Shown here in pieces: positions 52,902-61,760 of a stretch of 64,000 nucleotides of DNA; position 1 is the stretch's first letter, and each line of letters starts with the position of its first letter. A model generated the notes under the pieces. That model ran no database searches and was not told the origin of the DNA. It saw nothing but the letters and a program-made list of their open reading frames with translations. A program made the position numbers and the translations under genes. Origin of the DNA: Limosilactobacillus secaliphilus (GTDB lineage Bacteria > Bacillota > Bacilli > Lactobacillales > Lactobacillaceae); contig NZ_JQBW01000010.1 in NCBI RefSeq assembly GCF_001437055.1, positions 259,472 to 323,471 on the forward strand, in the 5' to 3' direction.

Positions 52902-55502
52902 TTAAACGGTTTGGTTACGGTCTTGCAGGTGCATGCCGTCATCGTCCTTCTCGTCACCAAGCAGTTCCTGGTTGTTGTCCAACTCGGACTTGCCAGCAAA
53001 GTGGTGATGTTGCAGCCAAATCATGGCCACTAAGAGCAGGAGGTAGAAGACAACTGCAATGCCGCCCAAGACGCTGTTGCAGAAGGCAACGTAGTGAGTA
53101 CCTAGTCCACCGGAGATGCCATCACGCAGACCCAAGATTGAGTAGGTCATTGGCAGCCAATAGTGGATGACGTTGTAGAACTTCATCGTAACTTCCATTG
53201 GGAAAGTACCACCGGAACCACCTAATTGCAGCATCAGCAGAACCATCGCAACGAACCGGCCTGGGTTGTCGAAGGTCATCGACAGGAACATGACGACGGC
53301 CATCGACGCTAAGCCAAACAGGATCAGGGTTCCGAAGAAGGATGGTACGTGGTCGACAGTCAAACCGAGCATCATCATAATGCCACCTTCAGCGATGGCC
53401 ATGATGGTGATCATCAAACTACCAAGGACAACTTTGCTTGCCCACCATGCAACCGGTGACTTGCCTTGGATGGCAACACGCCGAATTGGGTAGACAAAGT
53501 TGAAAATCAAGGCACCGACGTACAGGGCAACGGACAGAACGTATGGTGCTAATGCGTGACCATAGTTTGGTACGTAGCTGTAGCTGTGGCTCTTCAGCTT
53601 GCTTGGTTCAGCAAACATCTTGGCCGTCCGGTTGTTGGTCTTGATACCATTAACGGTCTTGGCACCCTTGCCTAAAGCCGTGGCCAGTTGACCAGCACCG
53701 GCGTTCAGTTTGGTAATCCCTTGAACCAGTGCAGGTGAGTTGTCAACTAACTGCTGGGTCCCGTTGGCTAATTGGTTAACGCCCGCCGTCAAAGCAGGGA
53801 TCTTACCATTCAGCTGTCCCAGGGCGCCTGCCAGTTGGCCAGCACCAGAATTCAGGGCACCCGAGTTAGCAGTTAATTGACCGGCACCAGCACCAGCTTG
53901 GGCAACCCCAGCCGTGTACTGTCCGATCCCGCCAGCCAAGGTGTTAGCACCAGCAGCGGCACTATCAACACCGTTCGTGTACTGGTGGACACCGTTATTC
54001 AACGTGTTGGCACCAGCGGCAATCTGATTCGTGGCACCTTGCAATTGTTGCAGTGCACCAGGCATCTGGCTCAGCATTGGCTTGTAGCCATCCAACGCCT
54101 TCAGCAAACCGTTAGCCTGCTGGATCGTCGTGTCAGCGTTGTTCAGGATTGCGCCCATGTTTGACAGCTGACCAAGCTGGCCCTTCATTTCATTTAAAGT
54201 GCTACCCAATTGATCAAGGCTACCCAATGCAGTTTTTACATTAGATAACGCACCTGCATTTGCTTGTAATTGTTTAAGAATTTTCCCAGCTGCCGTTCTC
54301 GTTGAAGAACTGGCGCTTGGATCACTGGCAATCTGGCCCGCTAAAGTGCCAATTTGAGTCTCACCAGCAGCTACTGTGCTCAAATTATCTTTAACTTGGG
54401 CTTTTATATTGCCCATGGAACTATTAGCTTGTTCTAGCTTATCAGCACTTTGTTTTACGCCATTCAATGCAGCCTTAGCTTGGTTCAAACCTTGTTGCAG
54501 CTGGCCTAAACCTTGCTGCAGCTGGCCGGCTTGGTTCATGGCATTTGAAATACCACTGAAGTCCAAGTTGCCCAACTGGCCGTTAACGGTTTGGTTCAGC
54601 TTGCCGGCACCATCAGCTAGTTGACTGGAGCCATTCCGCAATGATTCTGAATTGCCGCTTAAGGTGTTCAGACCAGCGCTTAATTGACCAGCACCACCGC
54701 TTAAGGTTCCGGAATTAGCCATTAACACGTGCAGGCCAGCAGCTAACTGACCAACGCCGCCCGTGTACTGAGCGACACCGTTTGCCAAGGTTGCACTACC
54801 GTTAGCCAACTGCTGAGCGCCGGCTGCTAATGGAGCAACCCCCATCCGCAGTGTTTGCACACCGTTGTTGACTTGCGATACACCAGCGACGTATTGGTTC
54901 ATCCCGTTTTGCAGGGTAATCAGGCCGTTATCCAATTGGTGAGCCCCATTGGAAGCCTGGTTCATGCCCTTGCCTAAGACTTTCAGTTCCTTGAACATCG
55001 TCTTGGCATAGGCGTTGGTAACACTGGCACGGACCTTTTCGTTCAGCTTGCTCATGGCAACTTGGCTCATAACGTTACCGATGTAGTTGAGCGATTCGTT
55101 GGATGAGTAGTGCAGCTTCATCGTCTTAGGATGCTTGTCCAAAACGGTCGTTGCATCCTTTGAGAAGTCCTTTGGAATGGTGATCACCGTGTAGTATTTT
55201 CGGTGGGCCATCCCATCTTTGGCGGTCTTTGCCGAAACAAAGTGCCAATCCAGTTGATTATTGTGCTTCAATTCCTTGACCATCTGATCACCGACAGCCA
55301 TTTGTTTCCCTTTGTAGTCAACAGGCACATCCTTGTTAACGACTGCCACTGGCAGGTCCTGTGTGCTGCCGTAAGGGTCCCAAACTGATTTCAGGAAGAA
55401 GATACTGTATAAGAAAGGAATGAAGCAGATAACAATTGCAGAAAGTAATAATAGCCGGTTGCGCCGGATATGACGGAATTCTGCTTTAATCATTCCCCAC
55501 AT
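52902..55502 (-). CDS. YhgE/Pip-domain membrane protein
   Basis: The 866-aa protein has an N-terminal membrane helix (about 15-37, RLLLLSAIVICFIPFLYSIFF), a long outer helical region (about 180-650) built from repeats like LANGSATLANGVAQY and LTANSGALNSGAGQL, and five C-terminal membrane helices. It belongs to the YhgE/Pip (phage infection protein) family related to ABC-2 permeases and type VII-like secretion proteins. Function is not settled. It overlaps the TetR gene by 17 bp, and start choice follows AAAGGGGG. An inner stretch (about 54185-54500) has lower GC than the flanks. Confidence 0.88.
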   Translation of the reverse strand: MWGMIKAEFRHIRRNRLLLLSAIVICFIPFLYSIFFLKSVWDPYGSTQDLPVAVVNKDVPVDYKGKQMAVGDQMVKELKHNNQLDWHFVSAKTAKDGMAHRKYYTVITIPKDFSKDATTVLDKHPKTMKLHYSSNESLNYIGNVMSQVAMSKLNEKVRASVTNAYAKTMFKELKVLGKGMNQASNGAHQLDNGLITLQNGMNQYVAGVSQVNNGVQTLRMGVAPLAAGAQQLANGSATLANGVAQYTGGVGQLAAGLHVLMANSGTLSGGAGQLSAGLNTLSGNSESLRNGSSQLADGAGKLNQTVNGQLGNLDFSGISNAMNQAGQLQQGLGQLQQGLNQAKAALNGVKQSADKLEQANSSMGNIKAQVKDNLSTVAAGETQIGTLAGQIASDPSASSSTRTAAGKILKQLQANAGALSNVKTALGSLDQLGSTLNEMKGQLGQLSNMGAILNNADTTIQQANGLLKALDGYKPMLSQMPGALQQLQGATNQIAAGANTLNNGVHQYTNGVDSAAAGANTLAGGIGQYTAGVAQAGAGAGQLTANSGALNSGAGQLAGALGQLNGKIPALTAGVNQLANGTQQLVDNSPALVQGITKLNAGAGQLATALGKGAKTVNGIKTNNRTAKMFAEPSKLKSHSYSYVPNYGHALAPYVLSVALYVGALIFNFVYPIRRVAIQGKSPVAWWASKVVLGSLMITIMAIAEGGIMMMLGLTVDHVPSFFGTLILFGLASMAVVMFLSMTFDNPGRFVAMVLLMLQLGGSGGTFPMEVTMKFYNVIHYWLPMTYSILGLRDGISGGLGTHYVAFCNSVLGGIAVVFYLLLLVAMIWLQHHHFAGKSELDNNQELLGDEKDDDGMHLQDRNQTV

Positions 55503-56070
55503 TCTGCATGCCCCCTTTGGTTAAATATCTGTCGCCATCCGATAATGCCTTCACTGCCTGCTTGGCAAAGGTGACGATCTCTTGTTTAGGAACGTTGTAG
55601 TTCTTGGTCTGCCACCAGAAGCAGGCGCCCATGAATGCACCGCTGATCGAATAAGCTAACAGTTCTGGATTATTGGAATGCCGGATGAGTTTGCCGATCG
55701 TGTCAGTCGGTTGTGCCTTTGACCAATTCAAGGTCACGTCACTCACAATCCGAATTAATTCCGAAAATAGTGTCCGATTCGGTCCACCATCCGCAATGTT
55801 GCGGAAAACCTTTTTGTGTTGGTCGATGTAACTGATCCCCGACTCGATCAAGTCAGACTCGGATGACGAACCAGCGATGATCTCCTCCACACGGTTATCA
55901 ATCAGGTGTTCCAACAGATCATACTTATCATGGAAATAACGATAGAAACTGCTCCGATGCAGCAAAGCTTCTTCGCAAATCTGATCAACTGTCAGATGAG
56001 CGAACTGCTGATCTTCAAGCAGGTGTTCCAAGGCATTTTCAAAATCACGAACCGTCCGATTGACCTTCAT
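55486..56070 (-). CDS. TetR/AcrR-family transcriptional regulator
   Basis: The 194-aa protein has the N-terminal DNA-binding domain (about 5-50: RDFENALEHLLEDQQFAHLTVDQICEEALLHRSSFYRYFHDKYDLLEHLI), typical of TetR regulators with the YRYFxxKxxL signature. The C-terminal ligand-binding part resembles DhaS-like members. The downstream gene, encoding a YhgE membrane protein, overlaps its 3' end, so the pair is co-translated and it probably represses that operon. AAAGGGGG precedes the downstream start. Confidence 0.92.
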   Translation of the reverse strand: MKVNRTVRDFENALEHLLEDQQFAHLTVDQICEEALLHRSSFYRYFHDKYDLLEHLIDNRVEEIIAGSSSESDLIESGISYIDQHKKVFRNIADGGPNRTLFSELIRIVSDVTLNWSKAQPTDTIGKLIRHSNNPELLAYSISGAFMGACFWWQTKNYNVPKQEIVTFAKQAVKALSDGDRYLTKGGMQNVGND

Positions 56071-56275
56071 TTTTCGGCCCCCTTTCCCATGATTCGCCTA
56101 AAATTATAGTTCGTTTCGCAATAAGACCAAAGAGCCATACCGAAACATTTAATTAAAAATGAGACATATGTTCTAAAATGGTTCGAATATGTTTTTATTG
56201 GATTCCGGAATTGTCCAGCAATAAGAATGCTAAAATAAGGTTGATTAGTATTTCCATTGAAAGGGGTTATTAAAA

Positions 56276-57316
56276 ATGGAAGTCTCACACACTAACTTTG
56301 GCAGCTGCCAAGAACGCGACGTGATCAAGTACACATTGACCAACGATCATGGGGTCAGTATCAGCGTGCTGAACTATGGCGGGATTTGGCAAGCTTACAC
56401 TGTCCCAACCGACAAGGGATCACAGAACCTGCTGCTAAGCGCCAACAGCATCGACGATTATCTGGATGCCGGCTATGCCATCGGCCAAACGATCGGCCCC
56501 GTTGCCAACCGGATTGCTGCGGCACAATTTGTGATTGACGGTCACGATTACCAGCTGACGCCCAACGAAGGTCCAAACCTGATCCATGGTGGGAATCGTA
56601 GTTGGCGCAAACAATTCTGGGCCGTAGCCACCGAAGTTACGGATGGTGTCGGTAAGATCATCCTCCACCGTCGCTTCACGCCCGTTGACGATGGTTTCCC
56701 TGACAATCGGCTCGTTCACGTTGTCTTCAGCCTGCACGCCGACGACAGTGTCAACATTGACTACTATGCCGAAACCGACCAGCCAACGTTGTTCAACCCG
56801 ACCAACCACACCTACTGGAACTTGGGCGACAGTGACGCCGCAACCATCGAAGACCAGCACCTGCAGCTGAATTCGGACTACCATCTGGCGGTCGGTCAGG
56901 GTAAGATCCCAACCGGTCAATTCCTGGCCAACGTCCGCACCCCATACGACTTCAACCGTGGTGCCCGCTTAGGCGATGCCCTGAACAAGATGTTAACGAC
57001 CCCTGAAAAGGGCTTTGACGACTACTTTGTGGTTCGGCCAAGCAACACTTTTGAAGGCGAACCAATCGCCGTTATGTCAGATCCAAAGTCCGGCCGGCAG
57101 ATGAAGATGTACTCCGACCGCAACAGTCTGGTTGTCTTCTCCGCTGATGGCCTGCCAAGCAGTGTGAAACTGAACCGGCCTGGTCGTAGTTGGGCTGCCT
57201 TGGCATTGGAAGCCCAGTCATTGACGGACGCCATTCACCACCCAAGCTTTGGCGACATTGTGCTCCGTCCAGCTGAACCAAAGCACTACCAGGTTCGTTA
57301 CGAAATCAAATACTAA
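56276..57316 (+). CDS. galM: Aldose 1-epimerase (mutarotase)
   Basis: The 346-aa protein has the GalM features: NRIAAAQFVIDGHDYQLTPNEGPNLIHGG with the catalytic-site His, NPTNHTYWNLGD with the second His, and a late Glu near LALEAQSLTDAIHHP. It interconverts alpha and beta anomers of hexoses, supplying the galactose pathway. The ATG follows AAAGGGG. It is a single gene with its own terminator at 57337. No other galactose genes are near. Confidence 0.93.
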   Translation: MEVSHTNFGSCQERDVIKYTLTNDHGVSISVLNYGGIWQAYTVPTDKGSQNLLLSANSIDDYLDAGYAIGQTIGPVANRIAAAQFVIDGHDYQLTPNEGPNLIHGGNRSWRKQFWAVATEVTDGVGKIILHRRFTPVDDGFPDNRLVHVVFSLHADDSVNIDYYAETDQPTLFNPTNHTYWNLGDSDAATIEDQHLQLNSDYHLAVGQGKIPTGQFLANVRTPYDFNRGARLGDALNKMLTTPEKGFDDYFVVRPSNTFEGEPIAVMSDPKSGRQMKMYSDRNSLVVFSADGLPSSVKLNRPGRSWAALALEAQSLTDAIHHPSFGDIVLRPAEPKHYQVRYEIKY

Positions 57317-57336
57317 AATTAATGCCATGTAAACGT

Positions 57337-57374
57337 AAAAGCGCCCTGAGCCAGCAAGCTCAGGACGCTTTATT
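57337..57374. terminator. Bidirectional rho-independent terminator
   Basis: AAAAGCG(C)CCTGAGC and complement, with A/T runs on both sides, lies between galM and the convergent DUF6681-type gene. Confidence 0.9.
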
Positions 57375-57389
57375 TTGTCTGTACGTTAA

Positions 57390-58217
57390 TTATTGCCGAT
57401 CTTTGTAGGCAACGTGGGCGATTAAGCCAAAGTCGCCATCAGTCAGGATCGTACTGCCACGCCGGCCGGCAATCTTGTGTGGCCCGCCGGTGACGTAGAC
57501 GTTGGCCAGGTACAGATGGTACTGACGGTCAGCCGTCCGCACATCCGTTAAACCAACACGGGTGATGTGGCCGACCCGGACCCGGTGCATCTGATTGATC
57601 CCGGCATAGATTTCCAAGCGATTCAACACTGTGTCACGGTGTAATTCGAAGTATGGCGTCTGATTCTTGTTCAGGGCGTCCACCGGTTTCTGGGTGGCGT
57701 TGTATTCCTCAACAATTTCTTCAGCGTTTTTACCGTCATAATCGGCAACGAAGATCCTCTCTTCGACCAGTTGATCAACCAGGTGACGCAGGTTGCGTTG
57801 TTCTTCGTGGTCAATCTCGACCTCCGCCTGAATGACATCCTTATCGGTAAAGAAACCATTGGCCTGGTTGTGCACGAGGGTGTCAGCTGCAGTCGCGCGC
57901 CGGCCGTGTTTACCGGTTTCTGCATCCGGAGCTGACCCCGTGATCTTGATCAACCATGGCGATAAGAAATCGTAGCGTGATGTCTTGTCCAAGAAGTAGT
58001 ACACGAAGTTCAGGTAAAGGTAGTAGGTAATGAAGACTACCGCCAGGCAATACAGAAATGCCCGCATCCACACGTGGTTGGCGAAGAGCCGGTAGGTAAC
58101 GTAAATCAGGTAGCAATCCCCTAGAAAGGCAACAATCGTGTATAACTTGTTCTTTAACGTGGGCTTGATGTTGAAGTAACCAAGCGAATGGTTGATCATG
58201 TCCAGAAAACTAAACAC
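57390..58217 (-). CDS. Membrane protein, DUF6681-like
   Basis: The 275-aa protein begins FSFLDMINHSLGYFNIKPTLKNKLYTIVAFLGDCYLIYVTYRLF and has two membrane helices (about 25-45 and 52-72), followed by a soluble domain of about 200 residues with an acidic helix (AEVEIDHEEQRNLRHLVDQLVEE) and beta-rich C-terminus. It resembles uncharacterised lactobacillus proteins of the DUF6681 type; function is unknown. It starts 15 bp after the Asn/Ser-rich small exported protein, so they probably form an operon. Confidence 0.75.
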   Translation of the reverse strand: MFSFLDMINHSLGYFNIKPTLKNKLYTIVAFLGDCYLIYVTYRLFANHVWMRAFLYCLAVVFITYYLYLNFVYYFLDKTSRYDFLSPWLIKITGSAPDAETGKHGRRATAADTLVHNQANGFFTDKDVIQAEVEIDHEEQRNLRHLVDQLVEERIFVADYDGKNAEEIVEEYNATQKPVDALNKNQTPYFELHRDTVLNRLEIYAGINQMHRVRVGHITRVGLTDVRTADRQYHLYLANVYVTGGPHKIAGRRGSTILTDGDFGLIAHVAYKDRQ

Positions 58218-58231
58218 TGTCCTTGCCTCCT

Positions 58232-58657
58232 TTATTGACCTTGACCGTTACTGCCACCAGTCGTTCCATTACTGCCGCCGCTATTATTGCCATTGGTGGT
58301 GCCAGTATTGGTGTTATTTTCGGTGTTAGTACCGTTATTCTTACTACTTTCCGTTGTTGACTGGTTATCGTTGTCGTTTGTGTTTTCGTTGCCCGTGTTC
58401 CCCTGATTGTTGTTGTGGTTGGTGGTAGAAGACGAGCTGCTTGAATCATGATCCTGATCATTGTCGTCATGACTAGACGAACTACTGTGATTCTGATCAT
58501 TAGAATTATCAACGTGCCGATCGCTGGAATCGGTTCTGGTTACACGTGCCCCTTCACTGGTATGAGTGGCCGTGTTGACAACCACGTTGGTTGCACCGAG
58601 TGCCAATACCAACGAAACCAAGGCAAAGGGGGTCACAAATGGTGGAATTTTTGCCAT
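58232..58657 (-). CDS. Exported Asn/Ser/Asp-rich protein, low complexity
   Basis: The 141-aa protein has one hydrophobic N-terminal segment (PPFVTPFALVSLVLALGATNVV), then a region made mostly of Asn, Ser, Asp, Thr, Gly and His: SSSSHDDNDQDHDSSSSSS and TGTTNGNNSGGSNGTTGGSN. This is a disordered extracellular tail with no known domain. It sits with the DUF6681-like membrane protein and may be anchored by its N-terminal helix. The start follows AAAAGGAG. Confidence 0.75.
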   Translation of the reverse strand: MAKIPPFVTPFALVSLVLALGATNVVVNTATHTSEGARVTRTDSSDRHVDNSNDQNHSSSSSHDDNDQDHDSSSSSSTTNHNNNQGNTGNENTNDNDNQSTTESSKNNGTNTENNTNTGTTNGNNSGGSNGTTGGSNGQGQ

Positions 58658-58724
58658 ATTAAAAGACTCCTTTTGAATACCACTATCATACTATCGCCGC
58701 TGACGGATAAAGGTTAAGGATCTC

Positions 58725-59171
58725 CTAAGATTTTTCCCGCATCCGCTGCATACAATCGGCGCAAATGCCATACAGTTCGAAGCTGTGACCGGTGATCTTA
58801 GCCCCCGGCAACTGCTTTTCACAATAGGCCAGCTGATCTGCCGACATCTTAATCTCTTGCACCCGTCCGCAACGCTGGCAGATGAAGTGATGGTGGTGCT
58901 GGTAAGCCGGATCACAGCTTAATTTGACCACCATACCGCCGCTGCGCCGGGCAATTTCGACGATCCCCAATTCCTGAAACTCCTTCAGGTTGCGATAGAT
59001 CGTGTTATGACTCACGCCTGGATAGTATATGCGCATGGCATTATCCACGTCACTGATGGGAACATAGCGCTGCTCGCTGGACTGCATGATCGTAATCAGG
59101 CGGTTGCGTTGCTGGGTCCACCGCATGCCATGGGCTTTTGCCATTGTTTTTGCTTTTTCTATTGCATCCAT
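58725..59171 (-). CDS. Fur-family transcriptional regulator (PerR/Zur-like)
   Basis: The 148-aa protein has the winged-helix domain (MRWTQQRNRLITIMQ...VDNAMRIYYPGVSHNTIYRNLKEFQELGIVE), the metal-site HHHHFICQRCGRVQEI, and a second CxxC-type pair in GICADCMQRM that forms the structural zinc site. It could be PerR, Zur or Fur; the metal is not decided by sequence. It is the last gene of a NUDIX/GMK-like/Fur operon, with the start 4 bp after the GMK-like gene's stop. Confidence 0.92.
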   Translation of the reverse strand: MDAIEKAKTMAKAHGMRWTQQRNRLITIMQSSEQRYVPISDVDNAMRIYYPGVSHNTIYRNLKEFQELGIVEIARRSGGMVVKLSCDPAYQHHHHFICQRCGRVQEIKMSADQLAYCEKQLPGAKITGHSFELYGICADCMQRMREKS

Positions 59172-59175
59172 CTTT

Positions 59176-59742
59176 TCACCTTTGTTGTGCCGCCATTAAT
59201 TGATCGATCTTCTCGCGGGTGACCTGCCAGTCATCGTTGACAATGACGTGGGCCTTGCCTGCTAATTCGTCGGGCAGGGTCAGATCGCGCTGGTACTCTG
59301 CACTATGCAAGCGGGAATGAATGGCCGCCTGCCGATCGCCCCGCGAGTACAGGCGCCTGCTCAAGACCCGTACGTTCGAAACCGTCAGGAAAATGACAAC
59401 AACTTTCGTGCCCAACTGTTGCTCATAAGTGATCGCACCAGCAGTATCCAAGACGATCACATCATCACGACCGTCCTGCCAGCCGCGTTGCAGGCCTTCC
59501 ATCGAGGAACCATAGAGGTGGTGGTCATACTCGACTTTCTCCAGCAGGTGCAACTTGTTCATGGACGTCGGCGTTTCAAAGAAGTAGTCCACGCCATTCT
59601 GCTCACCGGGGCGGGGCTGTCTGGTCGTATGCGTGATCACCTTCATCATGTGGTATTGCTTGCGCAGGTAGTTGGCCACCGAGGTCTTGCCGGTCCCCGC
59701 AGCACCGGTAATCACGTAAACTTTATGCTCTATGCCAGCCAT
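59176..59742 (-). CDS. Guanylate kinase-like protein
   Basis: The 188-aa protein has P-loop VYVITGAAGTGKTSVANYL, THTTRQPRPGEQNGVDYFF (the GMP-binding motif of guanylate kinase), and VIVLDTAGAITYEQQLG. It lacks some segments of the housekeeping Gmk, and the lid region is short, so it is a paralogue and may act on another substrate or be regulatory. It overlaps the NUDIX stop codon by one base (TAATG). Confidence 0.85.
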   Translation of the reverse strand: MAGIEHKVYVITGAAGTGKTSVANYLRKQYHMMKVITHTTRQPRPGEQNGVDYFFETPTSMNKLHLLEKVEYDHHLYGSSMEGLQRGWQDGRDDVIVLDTAGAITYEQQLGTKVVVIFLTVSNVRVLSRRLYSRGDRQAAIHSRLHSAEYQRDLTLPDELAGKAHVIVNDDWQVTREKIDQLMAAQQR

Positions 59743-60161
59743 TAGTTCTGATCCGTCAAGTGGGCGTTGACCTGGTCAAGCAACTGTTTGAGGTTGTCGT
59801 AGGTTAACTGCTTGCGGGCATCCTCGTAGTTGAACCAGCCGGCATTCTTGATTTCTTCGGCCTGCAAATGTACCGGTTCGGCATCGTCCAAGCAGGCGGT
59901 GTACAAAGTCATCTGCTTGTGGTTGCCGTTGGGCAGGTCATATTCGGTGTAAACGTGAAATGACGTGTCGATCGGCGGTTCCAGCTGCGTTTCTTCCCGG
60001 ATTTCACGGTGAGCCGTTTCCGGCAGCGTCTCATTGCCCTCAACGTGGCCCTTTGGGAAGCCCCAGAAATTTCCTTTATTAGTACTTTGCAATAACAAAT
60101 ATTGAATCTCACCTTGCCGACGCCGATAAACGACCGCGCCACTAGTTACTTCAATTGCCAT
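59742..60161 (-). CDS. NUDIX hydrolase (Ap4A pyrophosphatase-like)
   Basis: The 139-aa protein has the complete Nudix box: GHVEGNETLPETAHREIREETQLE (GX5EX7REUXEEXGU). It begins AIEVTSGAVVYRRRQGEIQYLLLQS, typical of bis(5'-nucleosyl)-tetraphosphatases. It would clean up diadenosine tetraphosphate or similar nucleotides. I take the ATG at 60161, 9 bases from GGAG. It heads the operon NUDIX, GMK-like, Fur. Confidence 0.92.
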   Translation of the reverse strand: MAIEVTSGAVVYRRRQGEIQYLLLQSTNKGNFWGFPKGHVEGNETLPETAHREIREETQLEPPIDTSFHVYTEYDLPNGNHKQMTLYTACLDDAEPVHLQAEEIKNAGWFNYEDARKQLTYDNLKQLLDQVNAHLTDQN

Positions 60162-60259
60162 TTGCAAACACTCCTAACCATTTTCTCATTGATTTTTAAT
60201 AATATTGCATATATTATTATGTACAACAACCAACATTATACCAAAGGTGATTTGTGATT

Positions 60260-61654
60260 ATGAAATTAAACATTCTAAGGAAAGAAAGTCTGTCACGCTA
60301 CATGAGTGCGGATCAAAAATTCGTTAAATCCATGTCCGCAATCGACCTGATGACTTTGGGAATCGGTGCCGTCATTGGGACCGGGATCTTTATCCTCCCC
60401 GGGACGGTGGCCGCCAACGACGCAGGTCCTGGTGTAATCCTTTCATTCTTAATGGCCGCCGTTGTCTGTGCCTTAGCCGCAATGTGTTATGCCGAATTCT
60501 CATCCGCTTTGCCGGTCGCCGGGAGTGCCTACTCATACGGGAACATCATTTTTGGTGAAATCATCGGCTGGGTCCTCGGTTGGGCGCTGGTTTTGGAATA
60601 CATGCTGGCTGTGTCCTCTGTTTCCACCGGTTGGGCCGCCTACTTCAATTCCTTGATCGGCAGCTTTGGCATTCAGGTGCCCAAAGCCCTGTCTGGACCA
60701 TTTGATCCGGCTCACGGCACCTACATCAATATCGTTGCTGTCATCATCGTTCTATTGATTGTTTTGATGCTTTCTCACGGGATGCAGTCATCACTGCGGA
60801 TCAACAACATCGCCGTTGCCATCAAATTGTTGATCATCCTGCTCTTTATCGGGATTGGTCTCTTCTTCATCAAGCCGACCAACTACCACCCATTCATGCC
60901 CTTCAAGCTAAGCGGGGTCTTCCGCGGGGCCACGACCGTCTTCTTCGCCTTCCTGGGCTTCGACGCGGTTTCCAGTTCCGCTGCCGAAGTTAAGAACCCG
61001 AAGAAAAATATGCCTTTAGGAATCATCGGTACCCTGCTGGTCGCTACCGTTCTCTACATGGGTGTTTCCGCCGTCCTGGTCGGGATGGTTAAGTACACCA
61101 AGCTGGATGTCGCCAACCCGGTGGCCTTCGCCTTGAAGTACGTCAACCAGGGCTGGTTAGCCGACCTCTTATCCATTGGGGCCTTGATTGGGATGTTCAC
61201 GATGATGGTTACCATGATCTACTCCAGTTCCCGGCTGGTCTACTCCCTGGGTCGTGACGGCCTCTTGCCGAAGTTCTTGAGCCAGTTGAATGAAGAAAAA
61301 GGCAGCACCCCAGAAGCCGCTCTGTGGGTTGTCGGAATCATCATTGCCGTCATGGGTGGTATGGTTTCATTGGACAACCTGACCAGCCTGGTTAACATCG
61401 GGACCCTGCTGGCCTTCACCTTCGTCTCCTTTGGGATCATCCCGCTGCGGCACCGGCACGATATCGGTAACCAAGGTGGCTTCCAAGTGCCTCTTTACCC
61501 GGTTTTGCCAATCCTGTCTGGGCTGGCCTGCCTGTGGATGATGTTCCAGTTGAGCAAGCTGACTTACATTGGTGCCGGTATCTGGTTCCTGATCGGCTTA
61601 GTCATCTACTTTGCTTACGGCTACCGTCACAGCAAGATGAACGTTAAAAATTAA
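60260..61654 (+). CDS. APC-family amino-acid permease (YfnA/CAT type)
   Basis: The 464-aa membrane protein has about 12-14 helices with the APC first-helix motif LMTLGIGAVIGTGIFILPGTVAANDAGPGVILSFL, the FAFLGFDAVSSSAAEVKNPKKNMP segment of the cationic amino-acid transporter group, and a typical C-terminus. It is an amino-acid/proton symporter or antiporter; the substrate is not decided. ATG after AAAGGTGA is preferred to a GTG two codons upstream. A clear terminator follows at 61665. Confidence 0.93.
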   Translation: MKLNILRKESLSRYMSADQKFVKSMSAIDLMTLGIGAVIGTGIFILPGTVAANDAGPGVILSFLMAAVVCALAAMCYAEFSSALPVAGSAYSYGNIIFGEIIGWVLGWALVLEYMLAVSSVSTGWAAYFNSLIGSFGIQVPKALSGPFDPAHGTYINIVAVIIVLLIVLMLSHGMQSSLRINNIAVAIKLLIILLFIGIGLFFIKPTNYHPFMPFKLSGVFRGATTVFFAFLGFDAVSSSAAEVKNPKKNMPLGIIGTLLVATVLYMGVSAVLVGMVKYTKLDVANPVAFALKYVNQGWLADLLSIGALIGMFTMMVTMIYSSSRLVYSLGRDGLLPKFLSQLNEEKGSTPEAALWVVGIIIAVMGGMVSLDNLTSLVNIGTLLAFTFVSFGIIPLRHRHDIGNQGGFQVPLYPVLPILSGLACLWMMFQLSKLTYIGAGIWFLIGLVIYFAYGYRHSKMNVKN

Positions 61655-61664
61655 TAGCAAATGC

Positions 61665-61701
61665 AAAAGCTCCTTCATCCACACTGCGATGAGGGAGCTT
61701 T
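61665..61701 (+). terminator. Rho-independent terminator
   Basis: AAAAGCTCC(T)TCAT and complement with a T-rich end, 10 bp after the permease stop codon. Confidence 0.85.
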
Positions 61702-61760
61702 CCTGCTTTTCTGCATGGTTAGTGCGATAATAATATGTATCAACGAAATGAGGTGTCATC

